Origin: Angiostrongylus vasorum
Taxonomy: Eukaryota; Nematoda; Chromadorea; Rhabditida; Metastrongylidae
NCBI GenBank assembly: GCA_018806985.1
Contig: JADANN010000100.1
Span: forward strand, 186,001 to 250,000
DNA length: 64,000 nucleotides
Direction of reading: 5' to 3'
Made by a program: the position numbers and the translations under genes. Positions within the stretch are counted from its first letter, which is position 1. Each line of letters opens with the position of its first letter. The notes below the pieces were generated by a model. That model was given only the letters and a program-made list of their open reading frames with translations, did not search any database and had not been told where the DNA came from. Of this stretch, positions 42,459-54,700 are shown piece by piece.

Positions 42459-43990
42459 TTTGTTGAGCAAACACGAGGTGTTATTTTTTATTCTTTATTC
42501 ACGAACAAGCTGACGTTTTGGCGGATTTCGCCTTCCTCAGAGCCTGGAAAGGTCAAGTTGACAGCAATCTATTCGGCCGAACACCTCCATAACTAAACAG
42601 AGAAAACGCTGAACCAAGAATCCAATCACATTGAACACAAAATAGTAGATTTCAATCACATTGAACACAAAATAGCTTCTTTGCACACTCAACGCTTTCT
42701 ATGAGGCCTCCACTGAGTATGTCGCGTGGAGACCAACCGCACAGGATTCACATGAAAGCGTAATGTGCCCCTCTCATCAGAATAATAGGCTTATATATTG
42801 CCCGATATCACGCGTGATAATGAGGCATTCTTGCCCGCGGTTCATTCTCGGATTTCTGGAATTGATCCAGAACGCTCGTGAATTTTGCGCGCTTGTGTTC
42901 GCGATTCCCGTGCGAGGATCGTGACCTGTACTTCAAAAATCCTCTCAAGTTTACTCGAGAGAAACCGGAAGAAAACTGGCTTCCATTCCTGAACGTCCAA
43001 ATTAACCGATCAGAAAATGGCTGCATTACAAAGTGGTGCCGAAAGCCAAGTAGTAAAAACATCTTGGTTCATCACTTCTCCTCTCACCCCTCTTACACGA
43101 AAAGGACGTTTGTAAGAAACATGTTTCAAACAGCAACCAACGTGTGCACGCGAAGAGGGCACAGAGAGGGAGACGCGGAACTTGGCACGGCAAATAGCCA
43201 TTTCTAATGGCTACGAAACTGTAGCTCGTGATAGGTGTAGGGGAAATCCTAGGGCCCCTTAACAACAACTCTAGCGATAGAAAGGTCCCGTTTATCCTAC
43301 CCTTCATCTCAAATGATGTAGAGTGCAGCTATAAAACGCTGCTTAAGAAGGGCGGGTCTTCAGGGAATCGGTAAACGTAGTTGAAATACTACCGAGTACT
43401 CTTAGACGCCAACTAGTTCGTAACCGCCTATATGACCGTCTATGTGCAACGCAAAATTGCATAGTTTGCCCTAATGGTAGAGACGGTGATTGCATGAGCT
43501 CGTTTACAGTTTATCTGATCTCCTGTAAGGCGTGCGGAGACGAATACATTGGCGAAACGGGCAGACCCCTCTGTGTCCGCATAAAAAGAACACCTAGTTG
43601 GCAAACGTAAAACCAAATACCCCACTAGGCACGCATAGAACCCAGAGATATAACGCGGAGGACTTTGAAGTACAGGTCACGATCCTCGCACGGAAATCGC
43701 GAACACAAGCGCGCAAAACTCTCGAGGTGTTCTGGATCAATTCCAGAAATCCAAAAATGAACCGCAGGGAAGAATCCCTCATTATCACGCGTGATATTGG
43801 GCAATATATAAGCCTATTATTCTGATGAGAGGGGCACATTACGCTTGCATGTGAATCCTGTGCGGTTGGTCTCCATGCGACATAGTCAGTGGAAGCCTCG
43901 TAGAAAGCGTTGAGTGTGCAAAGAAGCTATTTTGTTAAAAAATAACACGTCGTGTTCGCTCAACAAGAATACGAAGAATATCACTTTGTT
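42459..43990. mobile_element. Palindromic PLE composite
   Basis: Left half is minus oriented: terminal repeat 42459-42600, then 42690-42930 endonuclease tail. Right half is plus oriented: 42945-43200 reverse-transcriptase end (REKPEENWLPFLNVQI), linker, GIY-YIG 43440-43830 (frame-broken), terminal repeat 43850-43985. 42690-42925 and 43690-43925 are inverted copies. The halves join abruptly near 42937. Confidence 0.85.
42508..42546 (-). ncRNA. Hammerhead-like core
   Basis: Minus strand: AGGCT, CTGAGGA, A, GGCGAAATCCGCC, then AAAA replacing GAAA, CGTC, AGCTT. Probably decayed at GAAA. Confidence 0.4.
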
Positions 43991-44264
43991 CCACGTTATT
44001 TATTTTCAATAGGAAAGGTTAAGTTTCTAAATAATTCCATCATTTGAACCCACACAACCGAATCTCGGAGATCCGATAAACCACTCAGAATTCTTTAGGC
44101 GGTAAAACTAAAAGCTTACTCGCCAAAACTACGAGTTTAGCTAATTTGCTTCTTTAACACAAGGAGCCACAACGCACGAGACCCTCTTGTAGACACACCC
44201 TTGATACCGACTACTTAGCTCATCCCTCTTAGCTACACTTTTCATTCAATTCATTCGTTATCAA

Positions 44265-44465
44265 CTCATAAGCCGACTTTCTATAAACCTCGGCATACAT
44301 AGTTGACATATTTATTTGTATGATCTTATAAACTGATCTTCTTTAGCTGATGTGGGGTTGGTATAGGTTAACACCAACAACAATGATAACGACAACGAAG
44401 ACCTATACCAACCTCGCATCAGCTAAAGAGGATCAGATTACAAGATCATATGAATAAATATATCA
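44265..44465. mobile_element. Fold-back arms without core
   Basis: GCCGACTTTCTATAAACCTC, then GGGGTTGGTATAGGTTAACA against CGAAGACCTATACCAACCTC. This is the same unit as 12575-12835, but with the ribozyme-like core deleted. 43991-44264 before it, and 44466-44990 after it, hold no recognised feature. Confidence 0.75.
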
Positions 44466-45026
44466 TTCATTATGAGTTAATTTGCAGCTTGAGGACGACG
44501 TTTTTTATCTTCAATGACACGCTGAATACTAGTCGAATGCGATTTTCTTTAAAATACCTAGGCATCCTCGCTAAAGCGTTCCCAAGCACTCACTACAATA
44601 ACCTCCAAAAGTTATGGAACCGAGGAAGCCTTGCCTGTTTGCGAGCAGAATTCTTTCATGATTTCGATGATCCCTGTAATTTTTTAAAGGCAATATAAGA
44701 AGTCCGAGCGTAATCCGGTCACATATAAAAGAGACAGTGATACGATTTGTTTAAATGAAGGCTGCAACCAGAAGTTGATGCTCAGAGTTCACCTCATTAT
44801 TGCATTATTTTTTTGCTCTATTTATAAAGAACAGACAAAATATACGTAGCCTTTTCTTCTAGTTTTAATACCTTAGATGACATCACCGAAGAAGACATCC
44901 TGCATATTCCACAGAGATGTCACACTCCGAGCAAGAAAGAAAAATGTGCCTATGGTGATATATAAAAAAAATCAATGATATTTAATTTGTAGTCGTTCTA
45001 ATAGTGAAGCACGGAAACAAACCGTA

Positions 45027-45776
45027 TCAGCTGAGCCATGTAGGAGAAAAGGATTGCTGAGAAGAAAACACCGGGAGAAGAAATAACTGGTGACAAAGCG
45101 TACGGAGAGAGGACGAAGGCAGATAAGGCCACTGGAGACAGTATAATAGGTGAGAGGACGAATGGTGATAGAATCAATGGAGACAGCACGTTAGGGATGA
45201 CAATGAACGGAGTGAGACAGAAAGGACTAAGAATAAGTGGTGTAAGAGCAACTGGCGAAAGAATAAATGGTGAAAGAACGCTGGGTGTAAGTATAAACGG
45301 TAACAAGGCTCCCGGAGAAAGAATGAGCGGATCCAAAGCCAAAGGAGAGAGAATTACTGGTGACAGGACAACAGGAGAGAGAACAACAGGAGACATGAGG
45401 CGAGGTGATACGATCACAGGAACAAAGACCCATGGAGAGAGAATAACAGCACCGAAAATTGCTGGGGATAGAATGACGGGAACTAGTAGCGCTGGTGACA
45501 GCACCAGAGGTTGAGAAGCTAATCCTGGATCATTAATTACCGATGTAAGCAGGAGCGGTGCTAAGACGATATCGCGCTCGCGATGCACTCGGAATGCTAA
45601 TGTTTCGTCTGCTAGACCACGAATGGTGTGATGGATTATGCCGGGAACCTCGTGACTGGAGACATTTTTAATCTTTCGTGAGTGGATGAGTTACCATACG
45701 GCGAATTTACGCCATAGATCAGCTCCAACTGCTCGGCGTCCATCACTACGTAGCCGGTTGTGTTCATCTCTAACAT
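45027..45776 (-). CDS. Gene B last exon: linker plus LSP-repeat tail
   Basis: After GTCTTAG the exon reads [31 protein letters not shown] and, after the break at 45665-45669, [31 protein letters not shown] and about 160 residues of LSP repeats. Read as given, it ends at 44998 with an unrelated tail. One base fewer at 45047-45050 gives the family end SPTWLS and TGA at 45029-45027. The same segment takes four exons in gene A. Confidence 0.88.
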
Positions 45777-48700
45777 CTAAGACAAACCAGTTATAGTGTG
45801 TTAACGAGAATAGTAGACTTAAACATTTCGATTCAACTATTTCGGCACTTTGCTTATTGTATAATGAATCTCATTTTCGCAAGCATTCACCGGATGGCAA
45901 CCATTCGCTAAAGGTCATTGAAATGCTCATTCCCCTTTGAATCACAGATTCTTCCTTTAATACGGAAATGCAAGAAAGACCTAGAAATGTCAAGAGTTGA
46001 CGGAATAAACCTCGTGAATAGTAAAGAGGTGCTGAGAACAAAACACATTCCAGGTAATCGTCTAAGCTGCAAAGCAAGATAACGATGCTGATGAGCTCCG
46101 AAGTCAGGTATATAGCGCATAGTTCTTCACACCAGCCGGTGTCACGGAAGTTGAGGAGCTTAACATTTTCACTTGCAAAGTTCAACTGAAAGTAAGCCTA
46201 TGCTATGTGAGCTGTTCTTGACCACATTCTACTAAAAAACAAGCGATGGAAAAGGCTTCGTATAAAATGTGCGATGTTTTTGCATGCTTTAAACGAGCAG
46301 AGCCGGCAGAGCTCTGATGCACAACGGAAGCCAATAAAGGAGACATTAATCATGCAAATTCGAACTACATCAGCTGCGAGCACATTTGATTGACTTCAGT
46401 TACTAACAATATTACCGGCCACTTTACACTATGCTATCGATGTATATTCTCCTAAGTCTCGAAAATAAGATATATTTCGAAGATCAGAGCCTAACATTCC
46501 AAATAGATGTGGGCGACGGGAGTTCCGCTCAGTATTCTTGACGTTGCTGAAGTACCATTCCACGTCTCTACTACATAACAGATCGCCTGAGGACTGTTGA
46601 GTCGAAAAAGAGAGCGCTGATTTTTACGAGCGTTAGTTATTCAGTGGTTCCTTTAAAATATGTTGTTCTCCATGTTCTATAAACACTCAGGGTATATGTG
46701 CGGGGTGGTCTGTACAATCAAAGACTCATCCAGCATGATCTGCTTTCCATCGCACCCTGAGTTTTTCATGAACTACATTTTCTTCAGATCTATATGCAAT
46801 TCGACCTTTTTTTCCTCTCCTTTAAGGTCACTGATCATCGTACTTACATCGTCGGTATTTCTTGAAAATATGACGATGTCTCAGGTGAAACAGAACGTTT
46901 GATAGTAATTTCTAATCAATATGTGTGGTTTTTTGTCCTGGTCAAGTGACTTCATTATCCACTGCAGTACGGTACTAAATCGCTCCGACGATGAGGTATT
47001 TCATTATCGAGTGCCTTTTCTATGGTAAGGTATTTCATTATCGAGTGCCTTTTCTATGGTAACAGTGAGATGTCGATGAAGAAACTGTATATTTGTTCCG
47101 CGCTTCCGATAACAGTCACATAGAGTTCTTATGTAAGATAGGTCCATTCCTTAATCGATGACCGCTGAGGAGCTTGATTTCATTTCAAAGCTGTCAAACG
47201 GTTGATGACCGTGGACACGGTTTGAATGTAATTCATAAAGCAGAACCCTCTCCTTATCCAGCTTACTCGACTGCTTGTCACTCATCCAATGTCATTGATA
47301 TGCGCGGCGTATGGCCTGCGACGGGTCCATGTAAATTGTGTCCTCCAGCTTCCATAAAGTCGCAGGTGATATTATGGAATACAGACAGGAAGAATTCAAG
47401 TGGTTTTACTGCAGCGGAGATTTTGGGACCAGGCACGAAGATCGTAGAACGGAAAACATTGGCACGAAACCTTTCCGTTATCATATTTATTTATTTGATC
47501 TTATAAACTGATCCTCTTTAGCTGATGCGAGGTTGGTATAGGTCTTCGTTGTCGTTTCGTTGTTGTTGGTGTTGTTGGTCGATGGCTGACGTTTCGGCGA
47601 TTTCGCCTTCCTCAGAGCTACGGTCAAACTGAAAAGCTACTCACCGTGATGTAACGAGTGGGACTGGCCCACGCGTTGTTCACGTGGGATCGCGAGCACG
47701 ACACACCCCGGGGTCAAAATATCATTTTGAAATAGGGAGCCAGGTCACGTGTGATAGTGAGGCATTCGTCCTTCCGGTTCATCTTTGGATTTTTGAAATT
47801 TATCCAAAACAAAACGCTTCAAGATTTTGCGCGTTGATGTTTTCGACTCCTGCGCTAGGACCCGTAGAGTCACTTCAAAATCATCGCCGTTGTGCTTTTG
47901 TGCCCTATGATTACCTAAAAGAGCGTTTTGACGAATTTTAGCTTTCTCATCTAGATGTTCTTTTATGCGGCCAGTCCCACTCGTTACATCACGGTGAGTA
48001 GCTTTTCAGTTTGACCGTAGCATCCTAACCCACCATCTATTTAAAACTTTGATCATCATTAATACTTCAGCCTTTTACATCGAATAATTAAAGTATTCTA
48101 ATATAAAATACGTCCAGGCTCTGAGGAAGGCGAAATCGTCGAAACGTCAGCCATCGATCAACAACACCAACGACAACGACAACGACAACGAAGACCTATA
48201 CCAACCTTACATCAGCTGAAGAAGATCAGATTATAAGATCATATAAATAAATATATCAACTATCTATGCCGAGGTTTATAGAAAGTCGGTCTTTTGAGTT
48301 TTTAAGAGACTTTCCGTTATCAATTTCACATTGTGGCGGGATGTGATGATAGTGTTAATGAGCGCTGACGGCAAGACATTATAGAACTTTTTTTTGTACT
48401 GTTTTTAACAGTTTCTTCTGTTGGTTCAAACGTTGATGTTACTTCAAATCTCTCCTACAACTGGCATTTATTACTAGTCGTCTGATTTCGTTCAGAAGCC
48501 TTCCGTTATATACAACTTGACTTTTTTCTTCTTGGTCAATGGCATGAATTTTCTACAAGCTTATGGCCCTATCGAATCTTCGCACGAGGAAGGCGATGAT
48601 CGAGACCCAATACAGAATGATGGGAATACACTTGCGTAACGTAGGCACAATTTTCTCTTTGCCAGAATATGGTCGATCTCTGATTGAGTCGTGCCATCAG

Positions 48701-51700
48701 AATACCTCCTGCGACGGCATTCTTTCTTCAGGAAAAAAAGAGTGTCCATAGGATAGCGTGCTGTAGTCAGGAGTTCTACGAGACGGTTTCCTTTCTCATT
48801 TCTTTTTTCCAAATCCAAAATTTCCGATCCTGTATTTGCTCATATTGGTCTGCCTTTGGTGTTGATGTCTCTGACAACAAATTTGTAACTGCGGAAAATT
48901 TGTTCAACAGGTGGTAAAATGCACCTAATTCGTACTCATCAGCTGATCTGTAGGTGGGTAGCAATTGATGATAGCCATGTTCTTACGACGCGATTCTTGA
49001 ACACGGAGGATCGCCATGAGAGTGGAGAGGATCTCGCACGAGCCGACGAGGTGAACAAGGTAGTATAGGCCGCCATCATTTCATGACAGAACCCCCTTCG
49101 TTTGCGGATAAAAAGAGTCCTGTTGTTTAATCGGCGTATGCCTGTCTTCCTGCTTCTTGTTTCTTTTAGGACGATCACATGGAAATTGTTGCGATCCGTT
49201 TCTTCAAGAGAAGCGTGTACATTGACGTCTGAAGAGATTGTCCAGGTGTTATACGTGTCGAGCAAGAATGATTCTCCATGACGAGTCCTGTGTGTGTTCG
49301 CCAGATCCAGTTCCAGTGACGTACTGCGTAGCTTGAGATTTTGTGGCCTCTCTCCGGTCATCTCACCGCTTGGATGTAAGCACTCAGTGTGTGGGGTACT
49401 GAGGCTGGCCTATTTATTGCCCGCCGGATAGTTTGATCTTCCCTGTAGTCCTGATTTAACCTTCCTGGGGTGCTTTCAAGTCTTCACCATAATGTAGGTT
49501 TTGATGAAAGCCTTATTTTGGAGTCAATTCCTTCGATCAATCATCCTACTAGTTCATTCGAACACGAGATTATACCTAGTTCAGATATGAAAGTAGGGAA
49601 GATAAAAAATGACGACATCAGGAAGATGTAGAAGCAGAGCAATTGATTGAATATTATAATTAACTATTATATGAATGCTTTTTGTAAATATGTACATACA
49701 GAATCATCCAGACATTTTTTTCATTTCATTTTGCTGTCTTTTTTTGAACAACATTTTTTTGTATTTTTATCTCATTTTCCATTATAAGAATGGGCAAAAA
49801 AGTTAATGGCTCCGGTGGAAAACGTTGGTTGAAGTTTAAACAATAAATTTAAATCTAAGTTGCATCTTCAACTGCTATTCAGGTCAAAAACTATCATGTT
49901 TATAAATAGAGAAATGAAGCATTCGTCAGGCTATATCCTGGGCAGATATAGCGCAGTGGTTGGAGGCGCGGTGCAACGCACACGTGGAGGCGATTCCCGC
50001 GCTCATGGCCCACCAAATCTTCAATTTTTCCGGGATCGCCAAACTGGTACCAGACTTGTCTGGGAGGATAGCAGCACTGGCTCAATACATCAGTAGGCCA
50101 CCGCGAGTCATTGTAAATGCCAGATATGCATTCAATCACCTTCAAACGATGCTTAGTGAAGTCGAATTCGAGGCGCGTCCCTCAGGGATTGATCAACGCC
50201 GAGAGCTTTATCCTTTACTATTTATCCTTACACCTTTACCAATAAGATTTCAGTGCATTACAGAGTGCACTTTTTGTATCGGTGTATTGAGCTTAAAAAC
50301 TACGCGTTTAGAAATGTCCGTTCATTTTTTCTATCCATACCATCAACACCAACTATTGTGATGTTGCTATTGAGAACGTACCTGTTGTGGTGTCAGCGAT
50401 TTTTGTAATTGCTCAAAAACCTCAATCTTTCTGCGTTCCGTCTGGCCGAACATCTCTGTTACGTTCTCCTTAGTAAAATAGAGCGGTTGCCCATTATCGC
50501 CACGGAATTGCTCATCCATTCTTCGACTCGGTTCGACTGCATTCATCTCCTTTAATAATAGTACAATATTTTTAACCAGTTATTTGCCTCCAAATCAGTG
50601 CAGGCACTTTTTATCACGACGCTATATGAATATAGCCTGGAAATCTTACAACCATTCGGTGATAGTGCAAACCTTCAAAATTGGTTTCCGATCCCGAAAG
50701 GGCAGATAACGACAAAAGGCAGCAGAAAAAAATGCAAGCTATGCTTGTTTGCTAGGTTGTAATAACTACTTCAAATTGATCAGTTATGCAACATATTCGA
50801 CCCAATCTACTTCAGGCCATTTCTATTGTCATACAAAGTGCTTTTGCATCGATTCGATAACTTTCCCAACTCGTATATTGCACCATTCCGAAAAATGTTT
50901 AATTTTAGACACTGTTATCTGCAGAATGGCTTGTCGGACGGGTTTGCTCATATTACTGGGCTATGCGGAGTAAGATTCTCTGCTGCTGGCTAAAATATTA
51001 CACATTATTATGCCAAGGTGTTTCAACATCACAAATGAAGCTACACGACTTCTGCAAAAAAAATAACCGTCATTTGTGTCCATTAAAACAGAAACTGTTG
51101 CTAACAAAGGGGATACTTGATGTTGTTCTGGAACACTTCGGCCGCAATGAGTTACTAGTGATCCATACAGTGGGCGGGCAAAGACTGAGGGTCGTTAGAG
51201 TGTTAGAAAATTCTTTAAAGCATCCTTGTAATGTGTTAATGTTCATCAGTGAAATTTGTGAAAAAAAGCTTCTAGTAAATACTTCAACCGCGAGAAAAAA
51301 ATAGGTTACGTGAAAGTCTTACATATTTCTTAAAAGCTGTTGTTCTTTGAATACATAAGGCATCCTTAGATTTCACGTACCCGAATCTTTTTCAGTGCAT
51401 CACTAACTCCAGACGCTTCGATGACGAAATTAAGCCATTCTTGATGACCATGTTCGTCGAAATATTTCATGGCTTTGGCCAAACTCAGTTTTTTCTTCAA
51501 TGCCTCGCCCTTGATCGTGAAGTGCGAACAACGATGGTGAGAGCAAGTTAATCTGAATTGCGTTAAAGCACTTTTTATTGGAATATATATAATTCTATTT
51601 TTGATATACAAAAAGGCCCTCGAGCAAATGGAGCTTGAATGGAATTTGACAACACTCTGAGTAGTGTTTTCATATTTTAAGAAAGAAAATGCTAGTATTC

Positions 51701-54700
51701 CTATTGAATAGTTGGAAGCGAAAAAGACTGAATAAGAACATTATGAAAGAGATGAAGTAAAACAATAATGTGAGTACTGTTTCTTCGTCGATTTCATCAG
51801 GAACGAGCGACAGTAGACGAGGGGAAATCATCTTGACATTCTTCTTATCGAAATCGGTCACATTCTTTCCAGAGAGCATCATTGCTAGCTTCAGACCTGT
51901 GAATACATGTTGTTGTACAATCACTTCACACTGTATTAATTCTATGAGCAATTGAAAATAAATCTGGGCCAACTATGTGATTTATTGAAGAGAATAACTG
52001 TAGGAGGAGAATGAAAAGCTCTAAAAGCTCTCGGCGTTGGTCAGTCCCTGAGAGAAGCGCCATGCATTCGACTTCATTGACTATCGTTTTGGAGGTGACT
52101 GAATGCATATTTGGCCTTTACAATGACTCGAGGTGGCCTAGCAATGTATCGAGCCAGTGTTGCTATTCTTCCAGACAAGGCTGGTACCAATTTGCCGACC
52201 CCGGAGGGAAGGAAGGCTTGGTAGGCCAAGACCGATTCCACGTGTGCTGCAGGGCACCTCCAACCATTGAGCCACACGCGCAAATGGAGGTGGCATTATG
52301 TTTTATTAATCTACAGATGGCGCGTCGTAGCATGAGTGCAGCCTCAGCAGACGACCTATACCTTACGCCTAACAAAAAGTTGAGATATTTGCAAAACTTC
52401 TAACCGCAGGTATCTGCGGTGGGGAGCGAACGCGCTACTGTCGCTTTCCGGGGGGCTAACGCGTTCACCACCATCCCATGCGGGTTCCTCGTTCCGCCTG
52501 TCTCTCTGCTAGTTCTACCGATCAGTGCCATCAGCAATCACTCGTCAACGGGATTGATCTATGGAGTCCAAATCGAGAGAGGCGAAACGAATGATCCGCA
52601 TGGTGTGGTGGTGAACGCGTTAGCCCCCGAAAGAGTAGTAGCGCGTTCGTTCCCCACCGCAGACAACTGCGGTCAGGAGTTTTGCAAATACCTCAGCTTC
52701 ACTGTGGTTGTGTCACACATAACAACTTGCCGTGGAAAAATTGTAACTGGCAGTAAATAAAAAAGTTAAAAAAAGGTGAGACTCTAGCCTTAAACAGTAT
52801 TGCTGTTTTCTAAAAAGAGGATGCAAGAAGTGCATTCATCGATTACAGAATCTCTTCAGTTGCGTTGCGCATAACTTGCACAAGCGATACGTTCTAGATC
52901 GGTCCTGGTGTTGCTGGAAGGAGCCTTGACTTCAGGTTCGAAGTTATGACACCTAGTTTAAGAATGGGCCATAGTTACAAACATTCCTTCTTTCGTCAAC
53001 CAAAGGGTGTTTTTGTCCCCCTGGAAAATAAAATTTTACGTTCAGGTGAAGATTCAAGAAACAATAGCGTGACCGTTGATGGAAATCATAGTTTCCGGAG
53101 TGTTTGAATCTTGAGAAACCACAGTGATAGAAAAAACTCCGATGTGTATCACAGCTGATCGAGATCACCTTCTTGTGCTGTGACAGGGCAAATATTCGAG
53201 AATGTGGAATAATGAGAATGTTGAATCTTCAACTCTCATTTTTTCTGTAAATCTCATAAACAAGAGAAGTGAAGTAAAACTAGGGCAAACCACTGAAAGT
53301 AATGCGAGAAAGAATAACCATAAGAGTAAAGATCGTTGCGAATGTACGGTACAGCTTTCCTACAGTCTGAGCGTAGTCAGTGTTTCCCCTCTCAACGATT
53401 TTTGCGTGCTCAGCGAAGTCTGCTCGTTCTATCCTCAGTTATGATTAAAATAGAACGCATGGAAGAAAACTGATTTTAGTCTTAACCTTTTTGCTCACTG
53501 CTACTCTTTTTTGATGGCAGGGTATATTGCGAAATACAACTTCAACGAAGCTGAGATATTTGCAAAACTCTGGACCGCAGGTGCCTATGGTGGGGAACGA
53601 ACGTGCTATTGTTCTTTCCGGGGAGTAACGCGTTCACCACCACACCATGCGGTTCCGGTACTGATTTTTAGTGTTTTGGAGAAGCGTACCCTGTCGTATG
53701 AGCTTCACTGGAGCTTGCATCATTTTTTTCCTCATCGGTCAGTTTTTTTTCTTGTTCTTTCGCCTTCATCATCATTTCCACATCATCTTCGCCGTCTTCT
53801 CCGAGCACATCCATTTTCTAAAACACACAGTGTTTAAAATGTCGCACACAGTTTTCGGATCTACAATTTCACTGCAAGATGGTAATGAATCCACTTGCCT
53901 TCATCATTCTGTGGTCGGCGCCTTCGTCACGTAACATCCTCTTGAATAGATCAAACCGCTCCTTGAATAAGCTCGTAGCTTTCTGCTTTTTCTTGAATTT
54001 CCTTGCTTCAGCCCGGATGTCAGCAATCACTTTTTGCCAGCTGTATGAAGTGTCAGTAGAATCTTTTGCGGCTTTCTACTTATTTGCTTCTTTATCTCAA
54101 TCACTTACATCGTATTTTTATCAGTTACAATCACATGTTTAAAATAGCTAGAGATTGTAATGACAAACGGTATCTAGAAACTCCGAAGTTCCAAGTGAAT
54201 TAAAATCGCAATTCTTTTGAAGAAAATAACACGTTTTCTGGAAACCACTCAAATATTTGACCCCCTTGTTCACCCACTCAAAACTTTTGTTACTTTTTTT
54301 CCTTAAATTCATTATTTCGTAGGTTCAGGACTCACATACCTATCGTAATTCTTGCTTTTTGTTCTTTAGGGTTCGAACTGTTCTGATCAAGTTCTTGGCG
54401 ACTAAAGCGAAAGGCGACATTTCTCGCTCTAAATAATTTCAGTCACTTTTAGCAAGATTTTAGTTATTCTGTTGGAACTAAGCCACGGCGTCTTCTCTAG
54501 GTCCCGAAAATAAGTGTTTATCTTGTTATAGAGAAGTTCTTCATTGGTTCCAGTACGTGAATCCACCTTGTAGAAGAGTGTATTCACTCTGATGTATCGG
54601 TTTAATCGCGATCGGTGCTTGAACCTTTGTGGATCGCTTTGTTCGCAATCTGAAGGAACCTATCCAGCCGTTGTCGTTTGGAAAGTATTCGACTTTCACA

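Larger units (their letters stand above)
47495..48300 (-). mobile_element. PLE fragment with inverted ends and paired cores
   Basis: The outer inverted pair is the fold-back unit (47495-47620 versus 48117-48250). An inner pair is 47620-47680 (CGGTCAAACTGAAAAGCTAC, TCACCGTGATGTAACGAGTG) versus 47970-48022. The centre holds decayed PLE endonuclease (minus). It is inserted in the LINE remnant. Confidence 0.85.
46500..49640 (-). mobile_element. LINE remnant split by a PLE insertion
   Basis: Minus-strand order: 5' region 49640-49395, endonuclease 49361-48561 ([38 protein letters not shown], then [27 protein letters not shown]), interruption 48300-47495 by PLE sequence, then reverse transcriptase and 3' part 46900-46500 ([19 protein letters not shown]). 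It differs from the RTE copies at 17 kb, so it is a second LINE subfamily. It lies in the last intron of gene B. Confidence 0.8.

Noticed and set aside
45197..45514. Plus-strand frame rich in GERI/GERT repeats
   Set aside because: Shadow of the LSP repeats of gene B on the opposite strand.
50963..51304. 113-codon plus-strand frame
   Set aside because: Lies in a well-supported intron of the minus-strand gene B, with no recognisable motif or splice signals.
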